Numbered from the stretch's first letter, positions 17,658-27,772 are shown. The stretch is 64,000 nt of DNA from Roseivirga sp. (GCA_021404565.1 JAAWWF010000006.1:248001-312000); one strand, 5' to 3'. Notes: generated from the sequence alone by a model not told the origin. Program-made: numbers and translations.

Positions 17658-18996
17658 AGCTGAATCCGAGTTTTTTCAGGCCTTTCTGAATTTCGGGAGC
17701 TGACATAAAAAGCTCCCAGATGAGGCCGGTACGATAATTTTCGATCATGACCGGGATGGGCCCCTGGTCAATGGCCAGGTAACGTGGGAGTAGCCAATTG
17801 TTTTCGTGACTGAAAGCATCATAGGGGCCATATTTGCCTACCAGGCTATCCGCTTCGGTATAGAGATATTTGAGCATGGCCATGCTTTCTTCAGGCGTAT
17901 AAGGAAAGGAAGAGAGTGCTGCGGTAGGTGAGATTACCCCCAGATCACGGTCAGGTCTGTGGCCTGCATAACCTCTCATAGAGTAGCTGGAGGTAAGCCC
18001 CCAGGTTTTCGGGCCGTAACCCTTGTAGTTGTTCGGGTTTTCTACACTGTGTTTGTAGTGGATTCTGGCGTGATTCTGATTCAGCTTCCAATAGTCCGCA
18101 TACTTGTCTTTAAGTCCTTGAGGATTAAGACCGAGGTATGAATAGTGAGCCCAGAAAAGCGGACCTACCGGGGAGTCATCAGTTTCAAAGTGATTGACCA
18201 CGGTTTCCAAACCATAATAGGTAGTGTCTTCGGCAATGATGCCTCCACGTGCCCAACCTTTATCGTACACTGACGGTTCGATGGAATGAGTAGGGGAGGA
18301 AGCGGCCAGCACATACATGATCAGACATTCATTGTAACCCCTGACATCAAAGTTCATTTCCCAGCCATAATTAGGCGACCAGTGCCAATAAAGTACATCC
18401 TGACCTTGTGTATGCCAATCAAACTCTATGTTTTGCCAGAGTGTGTTGATGCGCTCTGCCAGGGCTTTTTCCTCTGAATTGCTTTTATTCAGGTACTGTC
18501 GAACTGTGAGAAGGCCGGCTGCCATGAAGGAGGTTTCCACCAGGTCACCCCCATCGTCTTTCTGACTGAATGCCTGTACTTTGGCGGTAGGACCAAACCA
18601 CCAGTGAGGCCATACACCGTGGAAGGTATCTGCTTTTTCCAGGAAGCTTACGATTTTCTCCAGGCGTTGTATTCCTTGTTTTCTGGTGATAAAACCTCTT
18701 TCAATACCAACTATCAGGGCCATAACTCCAAAACCACTACCACCGGAGGTAACAATGTCTTTGTCATGAGATGGATAGATATCGTCAGTATGAAAGCGCT
18801 CGCGGGCCATGCCGCTGGTCGGTTCGGCACCGTCCCAGAAGTACTGGAAAGTCTGGTATTGTACCAGGTTCAACAAGGAGTCTTCAGAAATCTGTTGTTG
18901 ACTTCCTTGTTTGCTGGTTGATCCTTCTGACTGACTACATGAGCTGGTTATGTAGCAAATCAGGAGTAATTGAATCAGTAATGTTGTTGTTCTCAT
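17650..18996 (-). CDS. PF10091 glucanase lipoprotein (GH144-like)
   Basis: 448 residues from the ATG at 18996; the open frame extends to a GTG at 19020 that gives a poorer signal peptide. Lipobox ITSSC lies near residue 19. The protein matches the glycoamylase-like (PF10091) alpha/alpha-barrel family, with the conserved blocks YFWDGAEPTSGMARER, TSGGSGFGVMAL, FHGVWPHWW, DDGGDLVETSFMAAGLL and PFLAIDQGPIPVMIENYRTG-like IDQGPIPVMIENYRTG. Known Bacteroidota members classed as GH144 are endo-beta-1,2-glucanases. The conserved acidic residues around DGGDLVET are present. It is the second of two such enzymes in the operon. Confidence 0.85.
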   Translation of the reverse strand: MRTTTLLIQLLLICYITSSCSQSEGSTSKQGSQQQISEDSLLNLVQYQTFQYFWDGAEPTSGMARERFHTDDIYPSHDKDIVTSGGSGFGVMALIVGIERGFITRKQGIQRLEKIVSFLEKADTFHGVWPHWWFGPTAKVQAFSQKDDGGDLVETSFMAAGLLTVRQYLNKSNSEEKALAERINTLWQNIEFDWHTQGQDVLYWHWSPNYGWEMNFDVRGYNECLIMYVLAASSPTHSIEPSVYDKGWARGGIIAEDTTYYGLETVVNHFETDDSPVGPLFWAHYSYLGLNPQGLKDKYADYWKLNQNHARIHYKHSVENPNNYKGYGPKTWGLTSSYSMRGYAGHRPDRDLGVISPTAALSSFPYTPEESMAMLKYLYTEADSLVGKYGPYDAFSHENNWLLPRYLAIDQGPIPVMIENYRTGLIWELFMSAPEIQKGLKKLGFSYE

Positions 18997-19091
18997 CGCT
19001 TTATTTCTGTTTGGTCCCACTGTTTCTGTCCTAAAAAGGGAGAGATACGGGATTTAATGTCGTTTAGGTCAATTTCTCAGTTTTCGTTTTA

Positions 19092-21080
19092 TTAGTAGGA
19101 AGTGAATCCTAGTTTATCAAGCCCATCGGTTACTTCGGTATTCTGCATAAAAAGGTCCCAAAGCAAGGCTGTCCTGTGATTTTCAATCATAAGAATGATG
19201 GGGCCCTGGTCTATGGCCAGGTATGAACCGGCTACCCATTCCTCAGTCAGATTAAAGGCATCGTAAAATCCATAGTCTCCCCAGAGCTTATCTCCCAGAA
19301 GATAGTAAAAGTGCTTTATAGCATTCATAGACTCTTCGGGTGTATAGGGGATAGAAGAGATGGCAGCCGTTGGGGTAATGACCCCTAAATCGTTATTGGG
19401 AGAGTGTGCTGAGTAGCCAAGGTGGTTATCACTGGCGGTAAGGCCCCAGCAGTCACCGGTATAACCTACATAGTTGAGCGGGTTGGCCTGGCAATAAGAC
19501 TGATTGATGGTACTATGTGCTGTGTTTTGAGTCCAGTAGGAGGCATATTGATCAACAAGATCGCGTGGATCGAGGCCAAGAAAAGAGTAATGGCTAAAGA
19601 ACAGGGGGCCTCCGCGGTCTGAGCCTAGGGGCAATGCTGTATTGTAGAAGCTTCCTCCATTAGTCATGGCACCATCCCTGGCCCAGCCTTCATGATATAC
19701 AGCAGGTGAGATGGGGTGGGTGGGAGAAGCCGCTGCCAGCGCGTAAACAATCAAAGACTCGTTCCATCCTCTGATTTTCAGGCTGATTTGCCAGCCAAGG
19801 TCAGGAGACCAGTGCCAGTAGAGTACATTTTCGCCACCTTTGGTATACCAGTCCCATTCCACTTCTTGCCAAAGTTGGGTGATGTTGGAAATAATGGAGG
19901 CTTCCTGCGGATTGCTGTTGTCGAGATACTGTCTCACAGTGAGCAGTCCCTGAACCATGAATGCGGTTTCGACCAAATCTCCACCATTGTCGCTCGCGCT
20001 AAAAGGGATCACCTCACCGGTACTGCCATTGATCCAATGAGGCCAGACTCCATGAAAACGATCTGCACTTTTAAGGAAGTTGACAATGGTTTGCATACGT
20101 TCCATGCCTTGTACACGGGTGATAAATCCTCTTTCTATGCCCACCAGAATGCTCATTATCCCAAAGCCGGATCCGCCCGTGGTAACAGTTTCATTTGAGG
20201 TATTGCGTTCGCGGGCCATGCCACTGATGGGGTGAGCGAAGTCCCAGAAGTACTTAAAGGTTTGCTCCTGAATTTTCGTCAGCAAAGCTTCTTCAGAGAT
20301 TTCGGGAAATTTAGGAGTGGGATCAATTTCAGTATAGAATTCCAGAGAATAGCCATCAAAACTGCCCCCCTCTGTGCTTTTCAAGGCATTGGAAAGATCC
20401 AGGGTGTATTTTTTGATAAATGCCAGGTTCGTGGTGGATCTGGCCAAAATGGTTCTGTTGTTGTCTGAAGGCGTGATGCTGAAACTAACACCCGGTAGGC
20501 TCAACGCCTGCTCAAAGGAGGAAATATCAACGGATGTCGAAAAACTGAATGTTGCGGCAAAATCTGTTGCAATGTTCTGAGCCCGGCTACCGTTGGTGAC
20601 ATCCTGGTCTCCAATGGTAACAGAGAGAATCTCCAACTCATTGGCCTGAGTTTTGAAATTAAAAGAAAAGGGGAGGAGCACGGATCCTGCAGCACTTTTG
20701 AGAACCTCGTTGAGAACAATGGTATAAGTAGTGTTTTCCAAGAGTGTGCCTGCCGTGGAAATGGAGGCAGTAGTGTTTTGGGCTGAGAGCGAGATGGATG
20801 CATTCACCACCTGACTGTTGGCCCGAAGTGTAATCCCTGTTTCGACTGTGCCGGCATCCAGGGCCTCAGAGAATATCAGGTTGATCGTGCGGTCTACGGG
20901 AATGTCCTCCGTATCAGCACCTTCCAGGTTGAGTTGAATGGAGCCTGCAAAGGCACTTTTAAGTTCGAAAGTATCTATACCCGGGTCATCTGAACCACAG
21001 GCTGAGAGCATAAAGAGTAAAAAGACCAGGGGCGCTTTCCAGATCACGAATCTGTCGGTTTTATTTTGAAGGATAGTCAC
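19092..21080 (-). CDS. PF10091 glucanase with two N-terminal Ig-like (Big_5) domains
   Basis: 662 residues starting at a GTG; no in-frame ATG gives a signal peptide. Lipobox MLSAC lies near residue 28. Residues about 40-150 and 155-255 look like two Ig-like Big_5 domains (PVDRTINLIFSEALDAGTVE is typical). The catalytic PF10091 domain fills about 265-660 with the same blocks as its neighbour (FAHPISGMARER, FHGVWPHW, DNGGDLVETAFMVQGLL). The Ig-like spacer probably holds the enzyme away from the outer membrane, making it the surface endo-acting partner, while the shorter neighbour may work in the periplasm. That division is inference. Confidence 0.86.
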   Translation of the reverse strand: MTILQNKTDRFVIWKAPLVFLLFMLSACGSDDPGIDTFELKSAFAGSIQLNLEGADTEDIPVDRTINLIFSEALDAGTVETGITLRANSQVVNASISLSAQNTTASISTAGTLLENTTYTIVLNEVLKSAAGSVLLPFSFNFKTQANELEILSVTIGDQDVTNGSRAQNIATDFAATFSFSTSVDISSFEQALSLPGVSFSITPSDNNRTILARSTTNLAFIKKYTLDLSNALKSTEGGSFDGYSLEFYTEIDPTPKFPEISEEALLTKIQEQTFKYFWDFAHPISGMARERNTSNETVTTGGSGFGIMSILVGIERGFITRVQGMERMQTIVNFLKSADRFHGVWPHWINGSTGEVIPFSASDNGGDLVETAFMVQGLLTVRQYLDNSNPQEASIISNITQLWQEVEWDWYTKGGENVLYWHWSPDLGWQISLKIRGWNESLIVYALAAASPTHPISPAVYHEGWARDGAMTNGGSFYNTALPLGSDRGGPLFFSHYSFLGLDPRDLVDQYASYWTQNTAHSTINQSYCQANPLNYVGYTGDCWGLTASDNHLGYSAHSPNNDLGVITPTAAISSIPYTPEESMNAIKHFYYLLGDKLWGDYGFYDAFNLTEEWVAGSYLAIDQGPIILMIENHRTALLWDLFMQNTEVTDGLDKLGFTSY

Positions 21081-21171
21081 CGGTAATGATATTCCTGAAT
21101 TTGAAATGGAACCCCTCAGTGCTCTGAATGAGACACCGAGGGGAATAAGAGTATGAAGAAATATTACTGAT

Positions 21172-22944
21172 TTATCTGGCTGCTTTAATTGCCTGTACCT
21201 CAGTGAGGGTTAAGGCCTTATCAAAGATGCGTAGTTCGTCTATGAAACTATTGTCAGATTTATGATTCCAACCTGTAAATCGCGGGGCTCCGGAGCCAAT
21301 AGAAATGATATCGCAATCGGTCCAGTCAACTCCCGGAAAGGTATTGGTTGAAACGACTGCCCCATCAATGTAGACAGTAGCTTCAGTGCCGGAAATAGCG
21401 ATGGTCATATGTACCCAATCTGTAGCTGTGGCAGGATCGAGATCGGCTGCAGCTCCCCCGTCAAACCAGTTGTCACCGGCACCATTGCCCACATTGAGTT
21501 TGAACCTTTGGTTGCCTCCTGCATTTTCGCGAAAAAAACGGAAGCCGCTGGTACGAACGTTTTGTGCATCGGGGTTAGCGCCATCCGGTGGCCCTATGAC
21601 CAGGATACCTGCCCGATCGGGATCGTTGTCCATTTTGTACCAGAAAGAGGCACTGAACTCGTTGTTTTCCAGAGCAGATGAAGGGAAGGTGAGGTATGAA
21701 TCAGAAGCACCCGAATAAGCATTTGCACCTCTGAGACCTTCACCGGCAAAACCGGGTGTGCCGACCTGTGTGGCACTTGCTCCTGAAGATTGTTCTGTAT
21801 AATCGCCATCAAAGGGCATATAGAAGATCTCACCGAATTCGGGCTGGAAACCTACGGTACCGCCCTCATCTACAATAATGTTGCGCACCTCCTGTTGGGT
21901 AAGGGCTTTATTGAAAAGTCTCAGCTCATCCATAAAGCTCTCGTCAGATCGGTGATTCCAGCCAAAAAAGCGAGGTTCACCAGACATGATAGAAATGATA
22001 TCGCAATTGGTCCAGTCTACCCCGGGAAAATCGCCTTGCCTTACTATGTCACCATTGATATAGACGGTGGCCTGCGTACCGGAAATGGTGAAAGACATGT
22101 GTACCCATTCATCCTGAGTCGGGTCAACATCTGCCAGAGCTCCACCGTCAAACCAGTTATCTCCGCCTCCATTGCCCACGTTGAGTTTAAAGCGTTGCAT
22201 ACCACCGGCATTTTCACGGAAGAATCTGAAACCACTCGTTCTGTTGTTTTGGCTATCAGGGTTTGCTACATCCGGAGGTCCTATTACCAATGTGCCCGCA
22301 CGGTCAGGAGTGGCATTGACTTTCATCCAAAAAGCGGCACTGAATTCTGTTCCCAACAAACCAGTGGTGGGAAAAGTGAGGTATGAGCCATTTGCTCCAG
22401 CATAAGCGTTACCCCCCACTTTGCCTTCGCCTGCATAACCAGGACTGCCGACTACGGTAGGACGGGTAACACTTACTAATTCAATGTTATCACCGTCAAA
22501 GGGCATATAGAATATCTCACCATCGTACTTCTTGACATAGGGGGGCGTCTTCGAGAAGTTCACACTTTCCGAAGTTGTTTTACCCTCAATATCCGTAGCA
22601 TTAATGGTCAGTATATGATCGCCATCGGTTAGGCCATCATATTCATATTCTTCTACAGCTCTGCGGTAATCCTTGAAATTGCTGAAGTTGGTCAACTCTG
22701 ACCCATCGAGTATCAGAGAGATCGATTGCACTTCAATGTCATCTGTAACCTCGAATTTAATATTGATTGTAGTAACTGTTTCAAATACCTGGATGGCAGT
22801 GCCCTCCACAGGATAGATGATGGTGACCACGGGGGAAGAAGCATCTGCCCCCGGATCGACCGCTGTAATCTCGTCTATATATCCTTCATCGCAACCGACT
22901 GCAATCAGAAAGGTGAAGGCTACTAATAATCTTAATATTTTCAT
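21172..22944 (-). CDS. Surface lipoprotein with tandem LamG/concanavalin-like domains
   Basis: 590 residues; lipobox IAVGC gives Cys18. An Ig-like domain (about 40-130, PVVTIIYPVEGTAI) is followed by two LamG domains (about 140-360 and 370-590), each starting EIFYMPFDGD and containing GFRFFRENAGG, RFKLNVGNG and a C-terminal SFxDELRxFxKALT strand. The two LamG copies are close duplicates. Placed directly after SusD, it fits the slot of a surface glycan-binding protein (SusE/F-like). No catalytic residues are evident, although LamG folds can be enzymes. Confidence 0.85.
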   Translation of the reverse strand: MKILRLLVAFTFLIAVGCDEGYIDEITAVDPGADASSPVVTIIYPVEGTAIQVFETVTTINIKFEVTDDIEVQSISLILDGSELTNFSNFKDYRRAVEEYEYDGLTDGDHILTINATDIEGKTTSESVNFSKTPPYVKKYDGEIFYMPFDGDNIELVSVTRPTVVGSPGYAGEGKVGGNAYAGANGSYLTFPTTGLLGTEFSAAFWMKVNATPDRAGTLVIGPPDVANPDSQNNRTSGFRFFRENAGGMQRFKLNVGNGGGDNWFDGGALADVDPTQDEWVHMSFTISGTQATVYINGDIVRQGDFPGVDWTNCDIISIMSGEPRFFGWNHRSDESFMDELRLFNKALTQQEVRNIIVDEGGTVGFQPEFGEIFYMPFDGDYTEQSSGASATQVGTPGFAGEGLRGANAYSGASDSYLTFPSSALENNEFSASFWYKMDNDPDRAGILVIGPPDGANPDAQNVRTSGFRFFRENAGGNQRFKLNVGNGAGDNWFDGGAAADLDPATATDWVHMTIAISGTEATVYIDGAVVSTNTFPGVDWTDCDIISIGSGAPRFTGWNHKSDNSFIDELRIFDKALTLTEVQAIKAAR

Positions 22945-22955
22945 TTTGCTGTCTG

Positions 22956-24506
22956 TTAATTGTTAGTACCTAGTTGGGGCAGGATGTCTATCTGAGCAAG
23001 CGGATAGGGGATAAAGCGATCTTCCGCTGCATAGCTTCTGCCTCCGTAATTCAATTCTGAGCCACGATCGTATCGTACGAGGTCATAGAACCGGATGCCC
23101 CATTCCATACCAAACTCGGCAAACTTCTCATCGAGCACATTGTCGAGACTGACACCGTTGAGTGGTGCCATACCGGCCCTTGCTCGCACCTCATTCACTG
23201 CCTGATCGGCTGTCATGGCAGCACTATTGGCTCCATTGGCCAGAGCCTCAGCATGCATAAGTAAAACCTCTGCATAGCGGATGACTATGAAGTTTTTATT
23301 GGTGCCATAGGCTGTCCTGCCGGGAGTCAGCTGATTGGAAGGCAGATAATGCTTACCGCTGGAAAAAACAGCTCTTGGATTAGGTTCATCATCAGTACGG
23401 CCAATAATATCTCCGTCACGAGTGGTATTAGAGACAAAGGCCGGCAGTGTAGCATAAGCAGGGTCTGATTGAATCAGCTCAATACCTTGCCTGGTGAACA
23501 ACACACTCGTCTCCAGGCGAACCGTTTCACTGCGATCGAGCATAAACTTGATAAACTTCATGCTGGGTTCCCAAAAACCCCATCCGCCACTGGAGCCCGC
23601 TACCACGGGTGTCCAGTTATTGGGGCCAAAAAAGGCATGCAGATAGGCCTCGTTTTCACCAGAACTTTGACCGAAATCTGAGTACTGAAGCTCCAACAGG
23701 TTTTCGCTGCTGAGCTTGCCGGGAATCTTAAAGAGTTCGTAAAAGTCTGATTCCAGGGTAAAGGCTCCTGAACCGATGATTTCTCCGGTGGCATCAGCTA
23801 CTTTCTGGAAGTCTTTCAAATCGAGATTGGCTTGAGCTTTTACAGCTAATGCGGTATAGCGGGTAATACCGCCTTTGATATCCGTTCTTTGGTTGGGCCT
23901 TACAGTAGGTAAAAAAGCCAAAGCTTCATCCATTTGATCAGAAATGTGTTGTAGCACTTCTTCCCTCGTAGAAACAGGAGTGTTATAGAGTTCCTGGGTC
24001 TGTGAGCTGGAAGGAATGAGGACAGCCCCCCAAAGCTTTGCCAGTTGTAGCATTTCAAAGGCCCTCATTACCTTGATTTCAGCGATATACTGATCGGCTT
24101 CAGCAGGGTTGGGTGCAAACTCTTTGTATCGCTCCAGCTCTTCCATAGAGGCGTGAAACTTGATGATATCATCATAGAAGTTTAGCCAGGTGGAGTTGTA
24201 CATCCAGAAAGAACGATCATAGCGATATTCATCAGTTTCGGTCAATGGAAACTGATCTCCTGCTGCATTCACATCATCACCTCTCACTGATACCACAGGG
24301 AAGGTTTCCCATTGCAATGCATAGAGTAGTTCGTAGGCTCCTGTAAGTAAGGGGTACATGTTTTCACTGAGGGTGTAGTCGGTATCTTCTACCAATACCT
24401 CATTTTCCAGGGGCTCATCAAGTGCGTTGTCACATGATACTGGAAAGATAGCTACCAGTATCAGGGCCATTAAGCTTGCAAAAAACTTTATTGGTTTCTT
24501 CGTCAT
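22956..24506 (-). CDS. SusD/RagB-family starch-binding-like outer membrane lipoprotein
   Basis: 516 residues starting MTKKPIKFF; an ATG four codons upstream (24518), one base after the susC stop, is an alternative. Lipobox PVSC lies near residue 25. SusD features: TPR-like helices throughout, FEMLQLAKLWGAVLIP, YTALAVKAQANLDLKDFQK, NKNFIVIRYAEVLLMHAEAL and the C-terminal EFGMEWGIRFYDLVR. SusD proteins cap the SusC channel and bind the target glycan at the cell surface. It is in the usual SusC-SusD order and translationally close to susC. Confidence 0.95.
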   Translation of the reverse strand: MTKKPIKFFASLMALILVAIFPVSCDNALDEPLENEVLVEDTDYTLSENMYPLLTGAYELLYALQWETFPVVSVRGDDVNAAGDQFPLTETDEYRYDRSFWMYNSTWLNFYDDIIKFHASMEELERYKEFAPNPAEADQYIAEIKVMRAFEMLQLAKLWGAVLIPSSSQTQELYNTPVSTREEVLQHISDQMDEALAFLPTVRPNQRTDIKGGITRYTALAVKAQANLDLKDFQKVADATGEIIGSGAFTLESDFYELFKIPGKLSSENLLELQYSDFGQSSGENEAYLHAFFGPNNWTPVVAGSSGGWGFWEPSMKFIKFMLDRSETVRLETSVLFTRQGIELIQSDPAYATLPAFVSNTTRDGDIIGRTDDEPNPRAVFSSGKHYLPSNQLTPGRTAYGTNKNFIVIRYAEVLLMHAEALANGANSAAMTADQAVNEVRARAGMAPLNGVSLDNVLDEKFAEFGMEWGIRFYDLVRYDRGSELNYGGRSYAAEDRFIPYPLAQIDILPQLGTNN

Positions 24507-24519
24507 GACATTTATCATC

Positions 24520-27500
24520 TTAAAACTTCATATTTAAACCGAGTGTGTATACTGCAGGAATCGGGTAGGTCTGCCTGTCTATTCCGCTGGCTACTTCTGG
24601 CGTAAAGCCATTGTAATTGAAGAAGGTGAGCGGTCTTTCTGCGGTGAACGTGATCCTGGTGTCTGGCATCTTTGTACCGAGTATTTCCTTATCTGTGAGA
24701 TTGTAGGAAATGCGTATGTTCTGTACCCTGAAATAAGAACCGTCTTCCACGAAATAATCGCTCATGCTCTGATTCCAGCCTTTTCTGAGGCCTGCTGCTG
24801 AAGGGTACTTGTTAGAGGTACCTTCGCCAGTCCAGAGATTGGTGGCCAGTTCAGCGTCAAGGTTCGTGTCTGTTGTGAAAATAATCTCACCTCTTTTTCT
24901 GTTGAGAATGCTATGTCCTTTCTGTCCCTGAAAGTTGGCTGAAAAGTCGATATTTTTGTAGCTCACATTCAGATTGAATCCATAAGTCACATCAGGAAGG
25001 TATGAGCCGAGTACGACCCGATCCTGGTCGTCAATTACGCCATCACCATTCTGATCTTTGTATATGAAATCTCCCGGTTCAATGCCCGCATCAGTGATAA
25101 ACTCTGAGGTATAGCCACTGTTGGTGATTTCCGCCTGGTTTTGGAAAACACCCTGGGTCTCATAGCCAAAAAAGGCTTGTAAAGGCTGTCCGACAATGGA
25201 ACGCTGACGGAATTCAGCGGAGCCACCATCGAGGTACTGTGGTCCGCCAAGGCTTAGCACTTCATTATTGAGTGTACCAAAGTTGCCACCTACGCTGTAT
25301 GACCAGTTACTGTCGATATTGTCTGACCAGTCAAGGGCCATTTCAAAACCTGAATTTCTGATACCTGCTACTGAGCGTCTTACATTGTTTCTGATCAGTG
25401 GAAGAATGATGGTGACGGCTGCGTTTTCGGTATCTCTCACGAAATAATCTGCTTCCATGGAGAGTCTGTTGTCAAACATTCTGGAGCTCATCCCAACATT
25501 AACCTCTTCGGTGGTTTCCCAACGGTCTACAAAGTCGAAAGTCGGAATAACAACACTACCGGGCACGCGTTGATTGTCAATGGCTAAAAACCTCTGATCT
25601 ATGGTGGGTGCTCCGACTGCAGCCCTTACGCCATCATTGCCCAATTGTCCCCAACCGCCCCTGATTTTAAGGAAATCGACATTGGGAAGGTTAAAGAAGC
25701 TCTCCTGGGACAATACCCATCCGGCACCCAGTGTAAAAAAGTTACCCCATTTTTCCTGGAACTTATTCGTGCCATCTCTTCTGAAAGTACCATAAAGGAG
25801 GTAGCGGTCATCGTAGTTATAGGCCAGACGTGTGAAATAAGAGCTTCCGAAAATTTCACTACCGTAATCTCCTGTGGCACCTTCATCGATACCACCACTG
25901 GCCAGGGCAATGTACCAGAGCTCTTCCATGCCTCGGTCCGGGGCCGGAAATAGCTCCGTTCCTCTGGCAAAAAGGCCCTCATTAGTTTCACTGCGATAGG
26001 AGTAACCCAAAACAGCGGTGAGACTATGCAGTCCCATGCTCTCTGTGTAGGTCAGGTAGTTATCCCAGATCTGATCATAGGAGGTGGCGTGATTTCTGCT
26101 CACAGATGACTGGAAGTCAGTGATGCCATCACTGTATTCGAAATCTACATTGCGCTGATTGAAGCTTGAGAAAGAATAGTTGTATGCTGATTTGAACTTG
26201 AGTTTCTGAGGGATGAGGTCATACTCGAAATGGAAATTTGCGAGGAACTTGCCGATTTTGTTTCGATTGTCATCATACAACAGGTCATAAAAAGGGTTTT
26301 GAGAACCTCTATAGCCTAATACCTGGGCATTGGAGAGTCCGAAAGGGATGGCTGCTGTGTTCTGATCGTCATAAACAGGCAGAATAGGTACAGCAAAGTA
26401 GGTTTTGAACCATACTGCATTCTCTGCGCTGAACTGTGTTGCATTACTGATATTGATATTGCCACCTATGGTGAGGAGATCAGAAATGTCAAAGTCCAGT
26501 TTAGTCCTGAAATTCAGTCGTTCGTACTCGTTGCGGGTTTCTTTCAAAAGACCATCCTGTTTGAAATAGCTCACACCGACAGAGTAGCGGGTGTCACTAT
26601 TGCCACCCTGCACTGAGATGGAGTGGTTTTGCATAGGTCCTGTTTGCAGCACCTGATCGTACCAGTCGGTATTTACATTGGGTATATTGGGATCAACCCT
26701 GCTTCTGCCAAAACGCTGAAATGCATTTTGAATAAAAGAGGCATCAGCGGCTGAACCTGTAGCCAGGGCGTACTCGGTAAACTGTTGTGAATTAGCAAGC
26801 TTGAGTACGTTTTGAGCCACCTGAACACCATAGTAGCCATCATAAATGACTTTTGGGGCCTGGTTGTATCCACCTTGTTTGGTTTGAATCAGGACCACAC
26901 CGTTTGAGGCACGTACTCCGTAAATGGCTGCTGCAGCTGCGTCTTTGAGGATAGAAATACTTTCGATATCGGAAGTATTTAAAAAATCGATATTATCAAA
27001 GAACATACCGTCTACGACATAAAGGGGGGATACATTTCCTTCCAACGAGCCAACTCCCCGGATGCGGACGGTAGGGGCGGCACCTGGTGCTCCGCTGCTT
27101 ACAATCTGCACTCCCGGTACCTTGCCCTGAAGCGATTGCATGGCTTGTGCTGCAGGTGTTTTTACTATGTCTTCAGATTTGACAGTGGCGATAGCAGAGG
27201 TCAGGTCCTTCTGCTGCTGTGTTCCATAACCAATTACCACGACCTCCCCCAGAAGGCTGACATCCGGTGCCATAGTGATATTGATAATGCCCCGGTTACC
27301 AACCTGGGTTTCTTGCGTGACATATCCCACAAAGGAGAATGCCAATACTATATCGCCTGCTGGTATTTCCAGTCGATAGGTACCATCGGCTCCTGTAGAG
27401 GTTCCCTGGAGTGTACTCTTTATAAGAATACTCACCCCGGGCAGTGGTTGACCATCGTCCGATGATCGGACGGTACCCGTCACTACAGTTTGCGCACTTG

Positions 27501-27570
27501 CACTGACGGCAAGTACACATAAAAGCAGAACGGACAGTACAGTAAAGTACGAACGTAGAGTTTTTTTCAT
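24520..27570 (-). CDS. SusC/RagA-family TonB-dependent outer membrane transporter
   Basis: 1016 residues with a signal peptide (about 1-27, ending ASAQ), a carboxypeptidase-D-regulatory-like domain (about 28-105, VTGTVRSSDDGQPLPGVSIL), a plug domain (about 110-230, beginning EVVVIGYGTQQQKDLTSAI) and a beta-barrel running to the final aromatic residue (MKF). It imports oligosaccharides across the outer membrane with TonB energy. It is the first gene of the operon that continues through SusD, the LamG protein, two glucanases, esterase, GH3 and sulfatase. The 271 bases upstream separate it from the 7TM regulator on the same strand. Confidence 0.96.
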   Translation of the reverse strand: MKKTLRSYFTVLSVLLLCVLAVSASAQTVVTGTVRSSDDGQPLPGVSILIKSTLQGTSTGADGTYRLEIPAGDIVLAFSFVGYVTQETQVGNRGIINITMAPDVSLLGEVVVIGYGTQQQKDLTSAIATVKSEDIVKTPAAQAMQSLQGKVPGVQIVSSGAPGAAPTVRIRGVGSLEGNVSPLYVVDGMFFDNIDFLNTSDIESISILKDAAAAAIYGVRASNGVVLIQTKQGGYNQAPKVIYDGYYGVQVAQNVLKLANSQQFTEYALATGSAADASFIQNAFQRFGRSRVDPNIPNVNTDWYDQVLQTGPMQNHSISVQGGNSDTRYSVGVSYFKQDGLLKETRNEYERLNFRTKLDFDISDLLTIGGNINISNATQFSAENAVWFKTYFAVPILPVYDDQNTAAIPFGLSNAQVLGYRGSQNPFYDLLYDDNRNKIGKFLANFHFEYDLIPQKLKFKSAYNYSFSSFNQRNVDFEYSDGITDFQSSVSRNHATSYDQIWDNYLTYTESMGLHSLTAVLGYSYRSETNEGLFARGTELFPAPDRGMEELWYIALASGGIDEGATGDYGSEIFGSSYFTRLAYNYDDRYLLYGTFRRDGTNKFQEKWGNFFTLGAGWVLSQESFFNLPNVDFLKIRGGWGQLGNDGVRAAVGAPTIDQRFLAIDNQRVPGSVVIPTFDFVDRWETTEEVNVGMSSRMFDNRLSMEADYFVRDTENAAVTIILPLIRNNVRRSVAGIRNSGFEMALDWSDNIDSNWSYSVGGNFGTLNNEVLSLGGPQYLDGGSAEFRQRSIVGQPLQAFFGYETQGVFQNQAEITNSGYTSEFITDAGIEPGDFIYKDQNGDGVIDDQDRVVLGSYLPDVTYGFNLNVSYKNIDFSANFQGQKGHSILNRKRGEIIFTTDTNLDAELATNLWTGEGTSNKYPSAAGLRKGWNQSMSDYFVEDGSYFRVQNIRISYNLTDKEILGTKMPDTRITFTAERPLTFFNYNGFTPEVASGIDRQTYPIPAVYTLGLNMKF

Positions 27571-27641
27571 GCCTTATTCATATTTGGTTTTCAATTGAGA
27601 TAATGTTGCTCTTGAGCATTTGCAATCTGTGAGTAATGGTA

Positions 27642-27772
27642 ATTGATGTATTATTGATGAAACAAATTTTGAAGTGGTTTTTCGCGATTTTTAGGCTGGA
27701 AACGCAATGTGAGAGAGTCTCTATTTTGCGCATTAATATCAAGGTAATTTGCCCAAATTGGCCGTTTTGGGC
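27642..27772 (-). promoter_or_regulatory. Candidate operator region upstream of susC
   Basis: The susC upstream gap holds two direct copies of ATTGATG (27642-27648 and 27653-27659) with an 11-base period, about one helix turn. It also holds a perfect 7-bp inverted repeat, GCCCAAA (27751-27757) / TTTGGGC (27766-27772), with an 8-base spacer. No T run follows the inverted repeat on the minus strand, so it is unlikely to be a terminator. I found no exact TAnnTTTG on the minus strand. Binding by the adjacent regulator is a guess. Confidence 0.35.
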
